From contig NC_087071.1 in NCBI RefSeq assembly GCF_963678635.1, positions 12,415,088 to 12,479,087 on the forward strand: a DNA stretch of 64,000 bases, read 5' to 3'. The DNA comes from Symsagittifera roscoffensis. Taxonomy: Eukaryota; Xenacoelomorpha; Acoela; Convolutidae. The notes beneath the pieces are model-generated. The model was not told where the DNA came from. It ran no database searches and saw only the letters and a program-made list of their open reading frames with translations. The translations under genes and the position numbers were made by a program. Positions 42,890 to 54,314 of the stretch are shown piece after piece (position 1 is the first letter of the stretch; the number at the start of each line of letters is the position of its first letter).

Positions 42890-44388
42890 CTTAATGAGTC
42901 TAGTCGTTTAGATAAAGAACATTTGGAAAGATCGGCGTTAACAGCTTCTCAATTGAAAAAACGCATAGACCAGTCGAGGGATATCATGAAAGTTATTTGG
43001 AAAGGACAAAATAGTCGTGATGTCAGTCCACTGTTCCTACGTAATACGGCCGCAGCAAAGGACCGCGCAAGAGCGAAGGAGTTGAAGCAATTACTAGAGG
43101 CCAATGTGAGATAGAACTTCACTCGGAGAGACAAATCGGACGGTGAGTTGAGACGAGTCGTAGATGAGACCAGCACGATAAACCCTGAACACAGAAAGGA
43201 ATTATTATATTCATGGGAATGAGGATTTATCGAAGATAAACAGACTGCAGAGACTGACAATTGGTCAGTTAATTTCATTCGTAAACACGAGCAACGGAAA
43301 AGTGGAAAGGCTTTAACGATACCACTTAAAGGGAAAATTGTGGCTGAGACACCCTCAACTGTAAAGACGGCTGTTGGTGCAGTTTATCGGAAGAGTGACA
43401 TTGCAAAATCCAGACTGCCTGTACAGTCTACTGTGAGTGGATCTGAGAAAAAGAGAAGTCCAACGGGAGAAAAGCCAAGAAGCAAAAAACAGAAGACAGT
43501 AACTCAGTATGAAAAAAATTGACAGTGAATCAGCCAATGAACATGATATAAACAATCAGGGGCAGAGCGATCAAGTACCGAACGAAGATAGTCGAGCTGT
43601 GGATAGATTCCAAAGTTCTCCGATTATGCAAGGAGACGGAGACGGGCGGTGGCCTGAGCTTAGGGGGGAAGAGGAATAAGCCAAACCGAGCAGGACCGTT
43701 AGTGCAGAATCAAAAAAGTAGTATGAGCAAATCTACAACACACGAAACTCGGAAATCAAAAGCTGTTAAAACAGCAGCGAAGGACTCTAAAGATCGTGAC
43801 ACGGGCAACGCTGAGTTAACACCGTCATCCACTCCGAAGAAAGTACCAGAGAGTAAACGTTTTACTCGTCAAACGAAAGAAAAAGAAATTCTGGATACAT
43901 TCCAGAACAAGGATATGACGCCAGAGGAATGGGATGACCTCGCAGAGCAGGTTTTGACCAGAGGTGTTCAAAACGAAGCTGAACAGATACTCACTCATCA
44001 AGCGGGCCCAACCGATATTTGTCCTCCACCAGGTTTCTCCGATGAGTCGGACAAAGAAGAAGAACAGACAACAGTGAGGCGGAGCAATAGACAAACGAAG
44101 AATCATGGGCCAAAGAGATATGGCAGCCCAGTGTCCCATTCTGTAAAAATGAATACTTGCGAGGACGACATTACGGATTTAAATCTGGCAGCCCTCGAGG
44201 CCTACAGGACGAGATTAGCGACGATTAAAACTGGTAACAGTGAAACAACGATGGTAAATAAAACATTTGGCCTATTAGAGAGACATTCGTTCAAAAGAAG
44301 ATTTGGGGCTACATCGTTGGACATTTCTGAATCGTGGAATGCTGCGAGGAATAAAGTGGAATTGAAAAAGACAAACAAAGAAAGTTAA
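42890..44388 (+). pseudogene. pol: C-terminal tail of element A pol, broken in several frames
   Basis: Open pieces at 42923-43114, 43340-43522 and 43702-44388 follow the integrase core. The last is 228 codons, highly charged, and contains VRRSNRQTKNHGPKRYGSPV, like the basic end of many Gypsy Pol proteins. Its function is not known beyond being the integrase tail. At least two frame changes separate the pieces. Confidence 0.7.
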
Positions 44389-44485
44389 ACAAACTCAAAC
44401 ATTGGTAGTAAACTGAGATTAAAACTTATATTGTATTTTAAAGTTTTATATGGTACTATATAAAATTTTGTTGTCCTCCGGGGAA

Positions 44486-44634
44486 TGTGGTACTGTGTAG
44501 TACTGTTGCCACAGTAACCTTGGAGAATTATTATTATTAATAAACTTTTATTTATTGTTATTATTTATTCAACGCCAATCTTGCAGGCCTAAGAACAAAG
44601 CATAGGATTAAGAACGAAGCATAGGATTATCACA
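44486..44634 (+). repeat. 3' LTR of element A, internally deleted (149 bp)
   Basis: It matches the 5' LTR at both ends but lacks about 130 bp after CTTGCAGGCCTAAG. A 19-bp unit AAGAAC.AAGCATAGGATT occurs twice in tandem at its end, where the 5' LTR has it once. Confidence 0.85.
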
Positions 44635-45099
44635 AACTGTTATGGAAATGTTTGCTTCCTAATAAAGCAATAAAGTCATTAAAATCTGGCTCATTTTGTA
44701 CGCCTAAGATCAAACAAACAACATAAAAAATTTTTTACTCTGCTTAAAATACTACGTTACATATTGCATTTACCTTAAATTTTTTCAACTTTAATTGTTT
44801 TAGCGTCACACGTTTTATAGATAAATTATGTCTCTCTACCTAGTTTTGATGAAAAAATCAGTTGTAAAAGTACCATACTGTACTATTTTCTTCCATTTAT
44901 TCTTTTGATTACTCACTGAGCTAAAATGTATGCTCTTCTCCTTTCCTTTTTTGATATTTCAAAAATTGTTGTGAACAAAGCAGGAAAATTTGTTTGAGCT
45001 CGAGGTTTTGTTCTAATCATTCCTGTCTGAGTTCAAGAACCATTTTAGACAGTTCAAGGAGACTGTTTATGAATCTGTATTTCAGATTATTTTCAAAAA

Positions 45100-45670
45100 A
45101 TCAAGCTGCAGCACGAATGTAAGCCAACTTTTGATAAGGTTGTAGTATGTAACTGCATCTTAAAAACCATATTTGTTTTCGTTTCCACCATTTGAAAATG
45201 CAGATGAATTTTGTATTTGGGTGTGTTTCAGTTTTTTTCATATTTTTTCCACGCAAACTCAGGTACAACAAATAAACATGGAATAGTCAAGATATATTTC
45301 ATATTGGAGCACTTCCAGTCCATTCGAACAATTTTTAAAACTTAGAAAACGTTTTATCGCAGTGTCGAGAAAAACCGGGTAAAGTTATCGGTTTGTTTTG
45401 GAAAATTTTAAGCTTTACTTTCGGCATAAAATTTTTTATAAATTTCTTAATTTTTTGGATTTTTTTTGTTTTCTAGTCAATTTTCTACAGAAACAGTTTT
45501 TTTTAATGGGCCTTTCTGACTACGATTGTCGCTCATACCTTATTTCTACTTTTTTCTTCGGATAATACTTTGACATAGAATAATAATCACAAGTATGAAA
45601 AAATATGTATACTTTTTAATATTATGGTCTGAAAAGTGTGTGCTATTTGCACAGTTATTGGCGTCTTTTT
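45100..45670 (+). repeat. dispersed repeat family, copy 1
   Basis: It shares blocks in the same order with 48080-48960: TTTGTATT.GG.TGTGTTT.AG, CAGGTA.CA..AATAA.CAT, and TATGGTC.GAAAA.T.TGTG followed by CTATTTGCACA. It is moderately diverged. Confidence 0.55.
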
Positions 45671-47052
45671 TTGTTGTAGTAGCTACTTCACTCAGTTTAA
45701 TGTAAGTTATAAACTGCAATGTTTAATTGAAATATCTCAAAAGTAATTATTATATTGAAAAAAAAAATTCCGTAAAATTCTCAATTTATGAAATATTTTT
45801 TTTCTGTCTTTTTCTACGTTTGATAGCCACAGAAGTGATAATCTTCAATACTTTTTTATCTACAAATGTTTCTTGTCTGAGTAACAGATTTTTGTAATAC
45901 AAAGGTTACTCACTTGCTTTATCCGGTCAAACTTAGACTGAAAAGCAAAGTTTTATTGCAGGGTTTTCTCAACATGTGGTTGCTTTTTCAAAGTCGTTCA
46001 TTTGAAGATTTGAGGGCTCTAAAATGAAAATCCATTCAACCTACTCAGATGATTTTATAATGACTTGATGTCGCTAAAAAAAAATAAGAAAGAAATTTTT
46101 ATTACTATTTCAAAATTAATCAAATTTGTTTTTTTTTCGCAATTCTGCTCAGCATCTGAACTGTCAAATTGAAACGCGTACACTTTCAGAAAATGAAACA
46201 TTTATATGAAGCAAATAACTTGTCTAAACTCATTAGAGTTTCTAAACAGATATTTGACTGCTTTGGTTACGCATTAAAGGTTTTATTTTTCAATTTGCCA
46301 ATTTGGCGATTTTTAAACCTCTGTTTATTTAACAAGAATACCGAAAGTAAAAAAAACTTATCAGATTATAGCTCATGACAGCAATAAGTTATTTGAAAAA
46401 AATTAAAATTTGTTACAAATTGCTCCCTAGAAGTCGTGATTGCTTAAGTGAAAAATTGAAACAGTTTGTTATAGAGTGATCAGAGTGTATGAGCTGTCGT
46501 TTTAATGTTTTTGAAGAAGCGATCCCAAAACAATTGATAATTTTGATTTTTTGTGAAAACCTTAATCCACGCGCAAGGTAAAAGCGAGGTTTTAATCAGA
46601 ATGCAAAAGTTTCAACAGCTAGCTAGCATTATTACACTCTGAAATGGTTGAGTCGCTTAAACTGAACGGCAACTCAAAAAGTTACAGGAAAAGTAGACAA
46701 ATAGTAAAGTTCAAAACCTCCAATGATCGCACATAAAAAACAATGCACGAGAAAGAAACATCATCGTAAGGTCTGGGTTTTCAGATGTAGAAAACACCTA
46801 AAAAGACGGAGGAAAGTGAACAAATCGTGAGCGGTAAAAACTTGAGGGCAAAATTTGTGCGGTGTTGACACTTAATCTAGACACATTTCAGCATCTTAAT
46901 CTTGCGCGTGCTATCAAATCAAAAACATTAAATGAAAAAAAAAGCGTGAGCGTCGATCGAACACCGTTCAGAAAAAAATCTGAATTAATTTGAGGCAGTT
47001 ATTTGTATTTTGCATAATACTCAGAGTGTGAGGTGAGATTTTCAAAAAAATT

Positions 47053-47460
47053 GAAGGGGCGGATCTAGAATTATCTTGAGGGAGGCAGTTTTTTGAAAAA
47101 CTGTTGAAAGTTTTGTCGGCTGTTTTTAAGTCGAACCATTTTTTTTCAGAATTCTCCAAAAACAGTAAAAAGGCCCTGTTTTTTTTCAAAATTTCTGCGC
47201 TGCACGAAATTTTAAATAAAAAATACGAAAAAAAAACAGGCCAAAAAAGCTTTTGAAACTTTTTGGAAAGGTTTGTCCAAAATGTTGCGGTTTTTGACGC
47301 GTGCTCTCGCCTTTAAAATAGTGTGAATTGACCTTAAAGGCATTTTAAAATTTTTTTTGTAGCCATTAGCAAAAATGGTTATTACAAAAAACAGGACATA
47401 GGGGGATCCTTTGGTTCTTCGGGATGTCCAATGCCTGAATCCCTTCTTAAACCGTTTCTG
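47053..47460 (-). mobile_element. hAT-type MITE, reverse copy, diverged
   Basis: GGGGCGGATCTAGAA at one end and internal blocks matching 15569-15990 in reverse (GGCCAAAAAAGC, GCGTGCTCTCGCC, GATCCTTTGG). The far end is decayed and no 8-bp duplication was found. Confidence 0.65.
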
Positions 47461-48079
47461 ATTCATTGGCTTACTCGAGTAGTCTTGACTATAAAGTCAA
47501 AATGTTGTGATGCTGAGGAAACAAATCCGAAAAATGAACAAACCAGAGCAATTAAAAAAAAACACTTTTCAAAAATTATTCTTGAACAGTTTCATAAGTT
47601 ATAAAAAAGCTGCTATAATTATGCAAGTACGCGTTCGTGAAAAATGTTTCAATGGCTGAGTTTTCACGTCGATTCAAGTAAACTTAGAAAATCATTGATG
47701 TGTTTTGAAAAAAAGAAAGCAACGAATCTTGTTTCAGTAGTAACTCTGAAAGTCTTTATTCTTGTGTCATCCTATTTTTGATACCAAAAAATTGTTCAAA
47801 CCTTGACACCAGGTGAAATTTTTCATTTACAAAGAAGCATAAACAAAAAGATGAAGTGGAAAAAAATCGGATAAATTGTAATTAGGAATCAATAACAGAG
47901 GTTTGATTTAGAAAAACAATCATTGCTGTGACCAAAAATAAATTAAAATAATTTGGTTATGCTGAAAATGGTTTTCCTTTTTTCTCTTAAAGTCAGAAGC
48001 ATGCTGAAAAAAATTGCTGTTATGGGTAATTTCTGTTTTATGGCCTAAAAAATGCTCTTTTTGATCCAAAAAATGGGGA

Positions 48080-48440
48080 GGAACTTTGTATTCGGATGTG
48101 TTTTAGTTTTTTCTTTTCTTTTCCTTTTTTTGCTTTCCACGGCCAAGCAGGTATCATAAATAAGCATTGGAATGGGTCAGGTGATGAGCCAACTTGAAAC
48201 CGTTTCAATCATTTTTCGAACAACATCTAAAAAATAAAGAAGTTTACTCGGTATCGAGAAAAACTGGTTTGAACTATTTCAATTTCTAAGACTTACAAGA
48301 GAATGTTTATGCTTAATTTAAGCCCTGAAAACCTAATATTTAATCAAATGAAACAAATGTTTGAGGATTGCAGCGTCATTTTGAAATCAAAAACTTCAAA
48401 AAAACAATCAAAACTTTCTGCAAAAAAACTTGCTGGAAAT

Positions 48441-48501
<61 letters not shown>

Positions 48502-48960
48502 TTATTATTTATTTTTGTCATTTTTCTACAATTAGTCTTGTCAATTATGCGTATATTACTAATGATATCAAGTGTTTACGCCAGATTCTTTTCTATCACC
48601 TCATGCAGAAAAAAAACAAATCACATTTGAAAAAAAAACTTTTTTTCTTAGTTTTCTACAGACTATCGATTTTCTAGAGACTATCGATTTTTTGTAGTTT
48701 TCTAAAGACTATCGATTTTTTAAAAAAACTTTATCCGTAACAAATTTTTCATTTCCTTGAATATGCCTATACTACTAATAATCTCGAATATACTTAAGTT
48801 AAAGTCTTACGCCAGATCTTTTTTTAATCACCCAATGCTGAAAAAACTACACATATATGAAAAAAAAATTGTTTGTAGTTTTCTAAAGACTATGGTCGGA
48901 AAATTCTGTGCTATTTGCACATTAAGCAGCTATCCTTGCTGTTACTTTAAAGTTTGATCA
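48080..48960 (+). repeat. dispersed repeat family, copy 2, with internal duplication
   Basis: Same blocks as 45100-45670. Inside it, a unit with TATTACTAAT.AT, TACGCCAGAT and TTTTCTA.AGACTAT recurs near 48550 and 48770. Confidence 0.55.
48445..48496. repeat. (TA)n microsatellite
   Basis: About 52 bp of alternating TA. Confidence 0.97.
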
Positions 48961-49310
48961 GGATGCTGGAATCTGATTGGTTGAAAAGAATATCTGCAAA
49001 AATAATCTTCATTTACTGAGTTTATTCTAGGAGCATTGAAAGACGTTTGAAAAGTTCTAAATACTAACAAAGTTACAAAATCTAAACACCACAGAATCTA
49101 AAAGTCATTTAGTCAAACCAAGGCAAGATATAATCATCGAATTACTTTTTCTTCAAAAACAATTGCCACTTGTTCCATTTCTGAGCATTAAATAATTTCG
49201 TTTCATTTTTAATATTGTGCAACCGTGGGCTGCAATATTTAATATTGTGCAATATTTTATCAACTGCGGGCAGCGATATTTCGTTTGTTTTCGACTTTGT
49301 GAGCTGTCGA

Positions 49311-49722
49311 TTAGCTGAACGTTGAAGTATCTTCGGCCGCACACCATGTTAGAGTGTACCACAAAATAAAATCAGCAGTTCCCATGGTAACGAAATAAAC
49401 AACTCCCATAGTTTTGTCAATAACAGTTGCAACTCTCATCCAATTTTCCTTGTTTTTCGCCATCTGGTCAACAATATCTCGAATAGATTTCAACATTTTT
49501 TCACGGTCAAAATTTCCACTATTTCCATTTTTGGAAGCATATCCGTTGGATAAGTGACTTCCCATAAACCCGGCATCGTTCCATAAATCCCGCCGGAGTT
49601 TTCCCTGGCGCATGCATCTCTGGACTACTTTCCATTTGCTGTTCGGTTTCAATTTTGGACCAACTGGTACTTTCTGGTCGTATAGTTTAGCCTCTGGGTT
49701 GTTATTATTGGCATGGACCATA
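49311..49722 (-). CDS. receptor exon: loop, M4 and stop
   Basis: The acceptor is TTCCTTCATCTAG. The reading has an amphipathic helix (REKMLKSIRDIVDQMAKNKE) followed by WMRVATVIDK and the hydrophobic M4 (GVVYFVTMGTADFILWY), as in nAChR C-termini (W..VA.V.DR). It ends about 12 residues later, a normal short extracellular tail. Confidence 0.85.
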
Positions 49723-52700
49723 CTAGATGAAGGAAAAAGTTTGATAGATAGGCCATAAGAAATTATGAGAGGTAAATTGATCTAAACTACTGACAAAAAA
49801 GAGAAGCTTTTATTTTTTGTTCATCATACTATTCAGTGGGTTAGGTTGAATGGGAGGGGGTGTGATTTCTAGTTTAAGCCTTTTTGGCGTTCTCAGGTAG
49901 GAAGGAGACAATAGCTTATAAATTTTGACGACGAAGTAACAAAACTCGACATAATTTTTTTTTCCTTGTGAACCCCCTTCGAGAAATTCCTAGATCCGCT
50001 CCTAATTTAGGGTCCAATTCTATTTTAGGAAACCACATGCTTTCTCTCTGTGGAATATTTTATTTTTTTATCTAAGCAATTTATCCCATTTTTTCTGATT
50101 TTTTGAGAACGCAAGCTAGTAATCTTTATTTTAGAAGCTCTTATATTCTATAGAACCAGGTTAAATGTTATAAAAAATACATAAATTCTCTAGGGTTATA
50201 TCTATCACACTTTTGTACCTAACTGTATTGCAATCTTCAAAACTCGACGGGTAACTTCTGCGGCAGAACTTTGAAGCTCGTTGTCGTTTCCACTTTCGCG
50301 TTTTAACTTTACACCAAATCGAAACACTGTTGAAAAAAGCCGAAAACCGAAACGAGAAAACTGGATCTAAAACTTTGAAACACAAGAATTTCAGTCCATA
50401 AGGTACAGGGTAAGGACTGGCGTTTGTATGGATGTTATAAACCACTAAACATGCGCATATAGCGAATGAGTTCAGAACAATGGTACAGAGGAAATAAACG
50501 CAAAGTAAGGGTAAGTGTTCACTCGTAACTGGGAGTTTCTCCGAAACTATTAGTTGATTGACAGTTAGCGCAAGTAGTAAAGTGATGCCGAAGGAAATTT
50601 TCTCGCCACTGAAACAAAAAGTTTTTGAAAACTGAAATATTGCAATACTTTTTAGGCGGAGATCGATTAACCAGCTTTACAAACTTAAGAAATTCTTTTT
50701 AAGCGGACAAAGGCAACATTTTGAGCAATATCAGTGTTTTATTTCCAAATGTACAATGATGTTAACATCTAGTACAAAATTTATATATTTAGTGCTCTTA
50801 CTTCAGTATGAATTAGGATTCAACGGCGAAATTCTGAACTTTCTGGAGCACGAAAAATTCTATTCTTAAACACAATAAGGGTTGGTATTCATCTTAATAA
50901 GAAAATAACCTGGTGATTGGGATCCAGAACATGCATGTTCCGAGCAGCCCAATGAAGATGGTCGGAAGAATGAAGTTGATGTGGTAGAACAGAGGCTTCC
51001 GACTGTGAACGAAGTTCAGTTTTATCGATTTTAAAAAACAGTTTTTATCGATTCAAACCTGAAATTTTTCCTTAACACGAGCTCTAAATTCCAAGTTTTG
51101 CAACACCTTGCGGATATCTTTCCGTTTCTTGGAAATTTTCTTTTACTGGAACTAAAAACTATTATTTTTTCCGGAAGCAATATAATCCGATAATTTTTCC
51201 AATTTTATTTTGTCAAATAACTGATCAGCTTCTAACAGAAGTGGATTTAGGGGGGGGGGGGAGTGTTCTAACACTCCTCTCCCCTCAGGAATTCGACTGC
51301 CTTCTGACCCAAAGGGTCCTCTTTTGTACCATTTTGAGATACCTATTTTTGGCTGACCAAACTTTAAAATTTTATAAAAGCGCCTTCGGTGCCAATATAT
51401 GCAAATTTTGAAGGGGGAGCGCGCGCCGCGAAACGTTATTTTTTGGTCAAAATTCTCCAAAAAATCCTAAAAACGCCTTTTATTAGCCTGTTTTTGATGA
51501 ACTTTGCTGAGGCGCAGAAAATGTGGTCGAAAAAAGGTCTTTATAAGGATTGGGGAGAACTCAGAGAATCAATTTGACCCAAATCCGCCCCCCCCCTTGA
51601 AAAAATCCTAGATCCGCGCCTGGTTTCTAAACTAAAATTTTATACGTAAGTTTTCACATTCTTCGGAGGTCATTCAGACCCGATCCCTCTTTTAAAATGA
51701 ATTGTTTATAGAGCAATCGAAAATCTGCATTTATAGTTATGCCAAATTGCTGGCGTCATCGATGAGCATGAACAATTCAATCGTTGACTTGAAAAGAGAT
51801 TGCCAAAATTTTGGCAATAACTACAGTGATGGCTTGAAATATCCGGAAAAAAAACGAGCAAAATTGAAGTTTTGAACGCGTTTTTCTCAAATTGTGAAAA
51901 ACGCTCTCACAGAAGTTGCTTTATGTTTTACAAAAGTTATTATGTTTTAACTTTTTGTGAAATTGGGAACCAGAGTTTTACCCCAAAAGTTGGTCATTTT
52001 GGTTTGTCTTTAATAATCAAGAATTACACTGAAAAAACTTACGCTGAAGAAAAAAACCAACGCTGAAGGAGCCACGTACGCAGCCCAAAACAGTTCTTGA
52101 CAGAAAAAATCTCTAAAAAACTGTATAAGAGAATCAATATGCTTGATCGCCAAAAGATGTAATTTTTATTAAGAAAACCCTAAGTTTTTGCTTAAAAACA
52201 AAATTTAAACGTTTTGCGCAAATATTTTGAGATTTAGCTTAAGCAAATTTTTTGGGATGTGTACGTTTTGGGCTTTTATAAATTAACTTCGTAGTTTCAG
52301 CGTAATTCTTATTAAACCAACACAGACCAAAAAGCCTCTTTTTTGTGGAAAGTTTTAGTTCCGTATTTCGCAAAACGATTTGTTCACGGTAAATTTGGCT
52401 TCATCTTTTTCGGTATGAATTGATCCCAATTTGAGAAAACGCGTTCAGCCTTTCAGTTTTTGTTTGTTTTGTCCGCATAATGTGAATGAGCACAGTATTA
52501 TGTTACTTAAAAAACATGACATGTTATAAGTTAGACAAGCCGTAAGCCAACCAGAATCGAGATAATGACTTTTTTCATACGTTTGTTTTCTCATCTCGAT
52601 TTTGATTGGATTACGACCTGTCTAGATTATGGCATGTCTGCTTTTTGACCGCACTTCAACTATAAATACCTCAGTTTGAGTTTATAGCACAACTCGGAGT

Positions 52701-52783
52701 AGTTTCCGAACTGATCGTAATCAATCGTGACCATGTGACCAACGAGAGACAGAATATTCCACTCGTCGTGCACCTTCGTCAGG
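49311..52783 (-). CDS. nicotinic acetylcholine receptor-like subunit, four 3' exons
   Basis: Cys-loop receptors are pentameric, transmitter-gated channels of the cell membrane. The exons at 52783-52670, 51002-50910, 50608-50219 and 49722-49311 give the end of the ligand-binding domain, M1, M2-M3 with the start of the loop, then M4 and the stop. Every junction is phase 2 and reads through as a continuous receptor sequence. The GEK motif before M2 marks a cation channel. The vicinal Cys pair of alpha subunits is absent (only one Cys in YSELCYKL), so it is a non-alpha type. Upstream exons were not found before 57 kb. Confidence 0.88.
49860..50007. mobile_element. end fragment of the hAT-type MITE in a receptor intron
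   Basis: CCCCCTTCGAGAAATTCCTA followed by GATCCGCTCCT matches the 3' end of 15569-15990. The other end is unclear. Confidence 0.5.
50219..50608 (-). CDS. receptor exon: M2, M3 and start of the M3-M4 loop
   Basis: M2 reads GEKISFGITLLLALTV and ends VSEKLPVTSE. M3 is LLCVYFLCTIVLNSFAI followed by VVYNIH, the nAChR LNIH signature. TTTTTGTTTCAG precedes it. The 3' border at GTACAA (50218) is chosen because it keeps phase 2 with the last exon; a basic loop (KTRKWKRQRASK) precedes it. The usual LTVFLL is LTVNQL here. Confidence 0.82.
50910..51002 (-). CDS. receptor exon: M1
   Basis: It reads RKPLFYHINFILPTIFIGLL then GTCMFWIPI. The start matches the nAChR RRKPLFY motif. A CGTTCACAG acceptor precedes it and the donor is GTTATT. 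It is 93 bp with both borders in phase 2. Confidence 0.87.
51236..51622 (+). mobile_element. hAT-type MITE in a receptor intron (387 bp)
   Basis: CAGAAGTGGATTTAGG...CCTAGATCCGCGCCTG ends, with the same internal blocks as 15569-15990 (GACCCAAAGGGTCC, GGGAGCGCGCGCC). The flanks GCTTCTAA and GTTTCTAA form an 8-bp duplication with one change. Confidence 0.9.
52518..52638. repeat. 121-bp near-perfect inverted repeat
   Basis: Arms of about 49 bp, GACATG...TAAG.TAGACAAG.CGTAA.CCAA and the complement ending GGCATGTC, around a 23-bp centre. It is probably a small MITE. It sits just inside the receptor intron. Confidence 0.75.
52670..52783 (-). CDS. receptor exon: end of ligand-binding domain
   Basis: It reads LTKVHDEWNILSLVGHMVT, then DYDQFGNYSELCYKLKL, like the nAChR stretch EW.L......YP.C..P. 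A CGTTTTTCAG acceptor precedes it and the donor is GTATTT at 52669. A 121-bp inverted repeat begins 31 bp into the following intron. Confidence 0.83.
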
Positions 52784-54097
52784 CTGAAAAACGAATTGTT
52801 ACGTAATTGTTATTGCATAACACCTAAGTGCACTGAAGTTTCTCTATGTCGATATATTGTATTAGTTGTTGTGGTTTGTTTTTTCTTCATTTTGGGAAAA
52901 CAATTGTTTCCCAATGAAGAGAAGAAATAAAAAAGAACGACAACACAAAATTTAAAAACCTGAGTACTGCAATTATAGATGATAGATTTAAGAAAAAAAT
53001 GTAGATTTTTCAATGCTTTTCCGACGATCGTTCCCTCACACGCAAATTTCTTATTTCAAACAAAGTAACATATTTTTGGCTCTTTACCATAATTTGGCCT
53101 TATTACCAGCCTAATTCAGTTTAGCAGAGCTTTTGAGAATATTTTGTAGCCAAAGCCTGCTATGATTGATTTAAAGCGGAAATGATTTAGCCGATTTGAA
53201 GGGTCGCCTAATCTACCCCGCTACAGACGAATAACTTATGATGAGATTCTTAAACGTATTTGAAATCCCAATTTCACCAAAATGATTTTCTTGAACACGT
53301 ATAACATTTCAAACAAGTCGCAGATAAAATGCTATTTAAATTTTGAACTAATTTTTTTTTTGCAAAACTGTTGCTTATAAAATCGATCGTGTTATAGAAA
53401 AAAAGTCACCCTATTTTGTTTTCCATACTCGATGAAAAAATAAAATAATTTTGCTAGATTTCCCACTATGTTTCAAGATGGAAAAAACGTATATTTTATA
53501 TTTTAGGAGCTTATCAATTGGAAAGTATCAGATAAAGTATGCTATTCGGCAATAAAAACTCGGTAACGGAAAACACCCAGAGAAGCTTCAGTACATTTAT
53601 GGCTGACCAAATTCATGTGTTTATTTACTGATAATACCGATTATCTTAAGTTTAAAAGACAACTGTGAATGTAAAATGAAAAAACATATACATCTGAAAA
53701 TAGAACACAAATTAAATCAGAGATAGATCAAATGAAGGTCAACTGCACAATCTTTATCTCTAACTTTTGCTAAGATGGTCTCTATCAAGTCCAATACTCA
53801 ATGAACTGATCGTTAAAAACTTTTTAACATTCGAATGGTAACTATATCTTATTTATACAACCAGTTCTCAAAAAAGGGGGGCTTTTTCTTTTCACCACAT
53901 CTTCGAGTTTCACGATTAATTTTTTTTGTCATTTTTCTACAATTGTTACAAAACTTAACATGTAGACTAATTAGACCAGGACAAACATATTTAGTTTTCA
54001 TACTCAACCTCATAAAAGTGGTCCATATATGAGGTGGGGGAAAAGGAAAAAGAAACCCGCAAGGAAACTCAATTTCTCGGGTTGAGGTGATCGAAAT
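52784..54097. other. AT-rich DNA upstream of the receptor exons
   Basis: It should hold further receptor exons or intron. No Cys-loop signature or other domain was found. Confidence 0.5.
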
Positions 54098-54314
54098 CAG
54101 GGGCGGATATAGGATTTTCTGCAGGGGGGCGGATTTTCGAAAATTTTTGAAAATTTTGACGACTTTTTTTAGGTCGACCACATTGATTTTCCGAGCTCTC
54201 CTAAAGCACTAAAAAGACGCTTTTTTGGCCAAATTTCCAAGTCGTCCAAATTGATTTTCCGAGCTCTCCTAAAGCACTAAAAAGACGCTTTTTGGCCAAA
54301 TTTTTGGACCCCTG
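54098..54314 (+). mobile_element. short hAT-type MITE with an internal tandem duplication (217 bp)
   Basis: It starts CAGGGGCGGATATAGG and ends GACCCCTG. The flanks ATCGAAAT and ATCGAGAT form an 8-bp duplication with one change. A unit of about 66 bp (TTGATTTTCCGAGCTCTCCT...) is repeated twice inside. Confidence 0.85.

Larger units (their letters stand above)
18482..44634 (+). mobile_element. Ty3/Gypsy LTR retrotransposon 'A', interrupted by nested element C
   Basis: The LTRs at 18482-18739 and 44486-44634 share TGTGGTACTGTGTAGTACTG ends and CACA termini. Without the nested insertion the element is about 7.0 kb: gag, protease, RT, RNase H (left part), then integrase and a long C-terminal tail (right part, from 41512). 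The flanks AACCG (18477-18481) and AACTG (44635-44639) are a likely 5-bp target duplication with one change. Many stops and frameshifts make it a dead copy. Element B at 1-4558 is the same family. Confidence 0.93.
44635..49310. other. gene-poor region between element A and the receptor gene
   Basis: AT-rich, with no supported coding region. It contains dispersed repeats, a reverse hAT-type MITE and a (TA)n array, listed separately. Confidence 0.55.
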
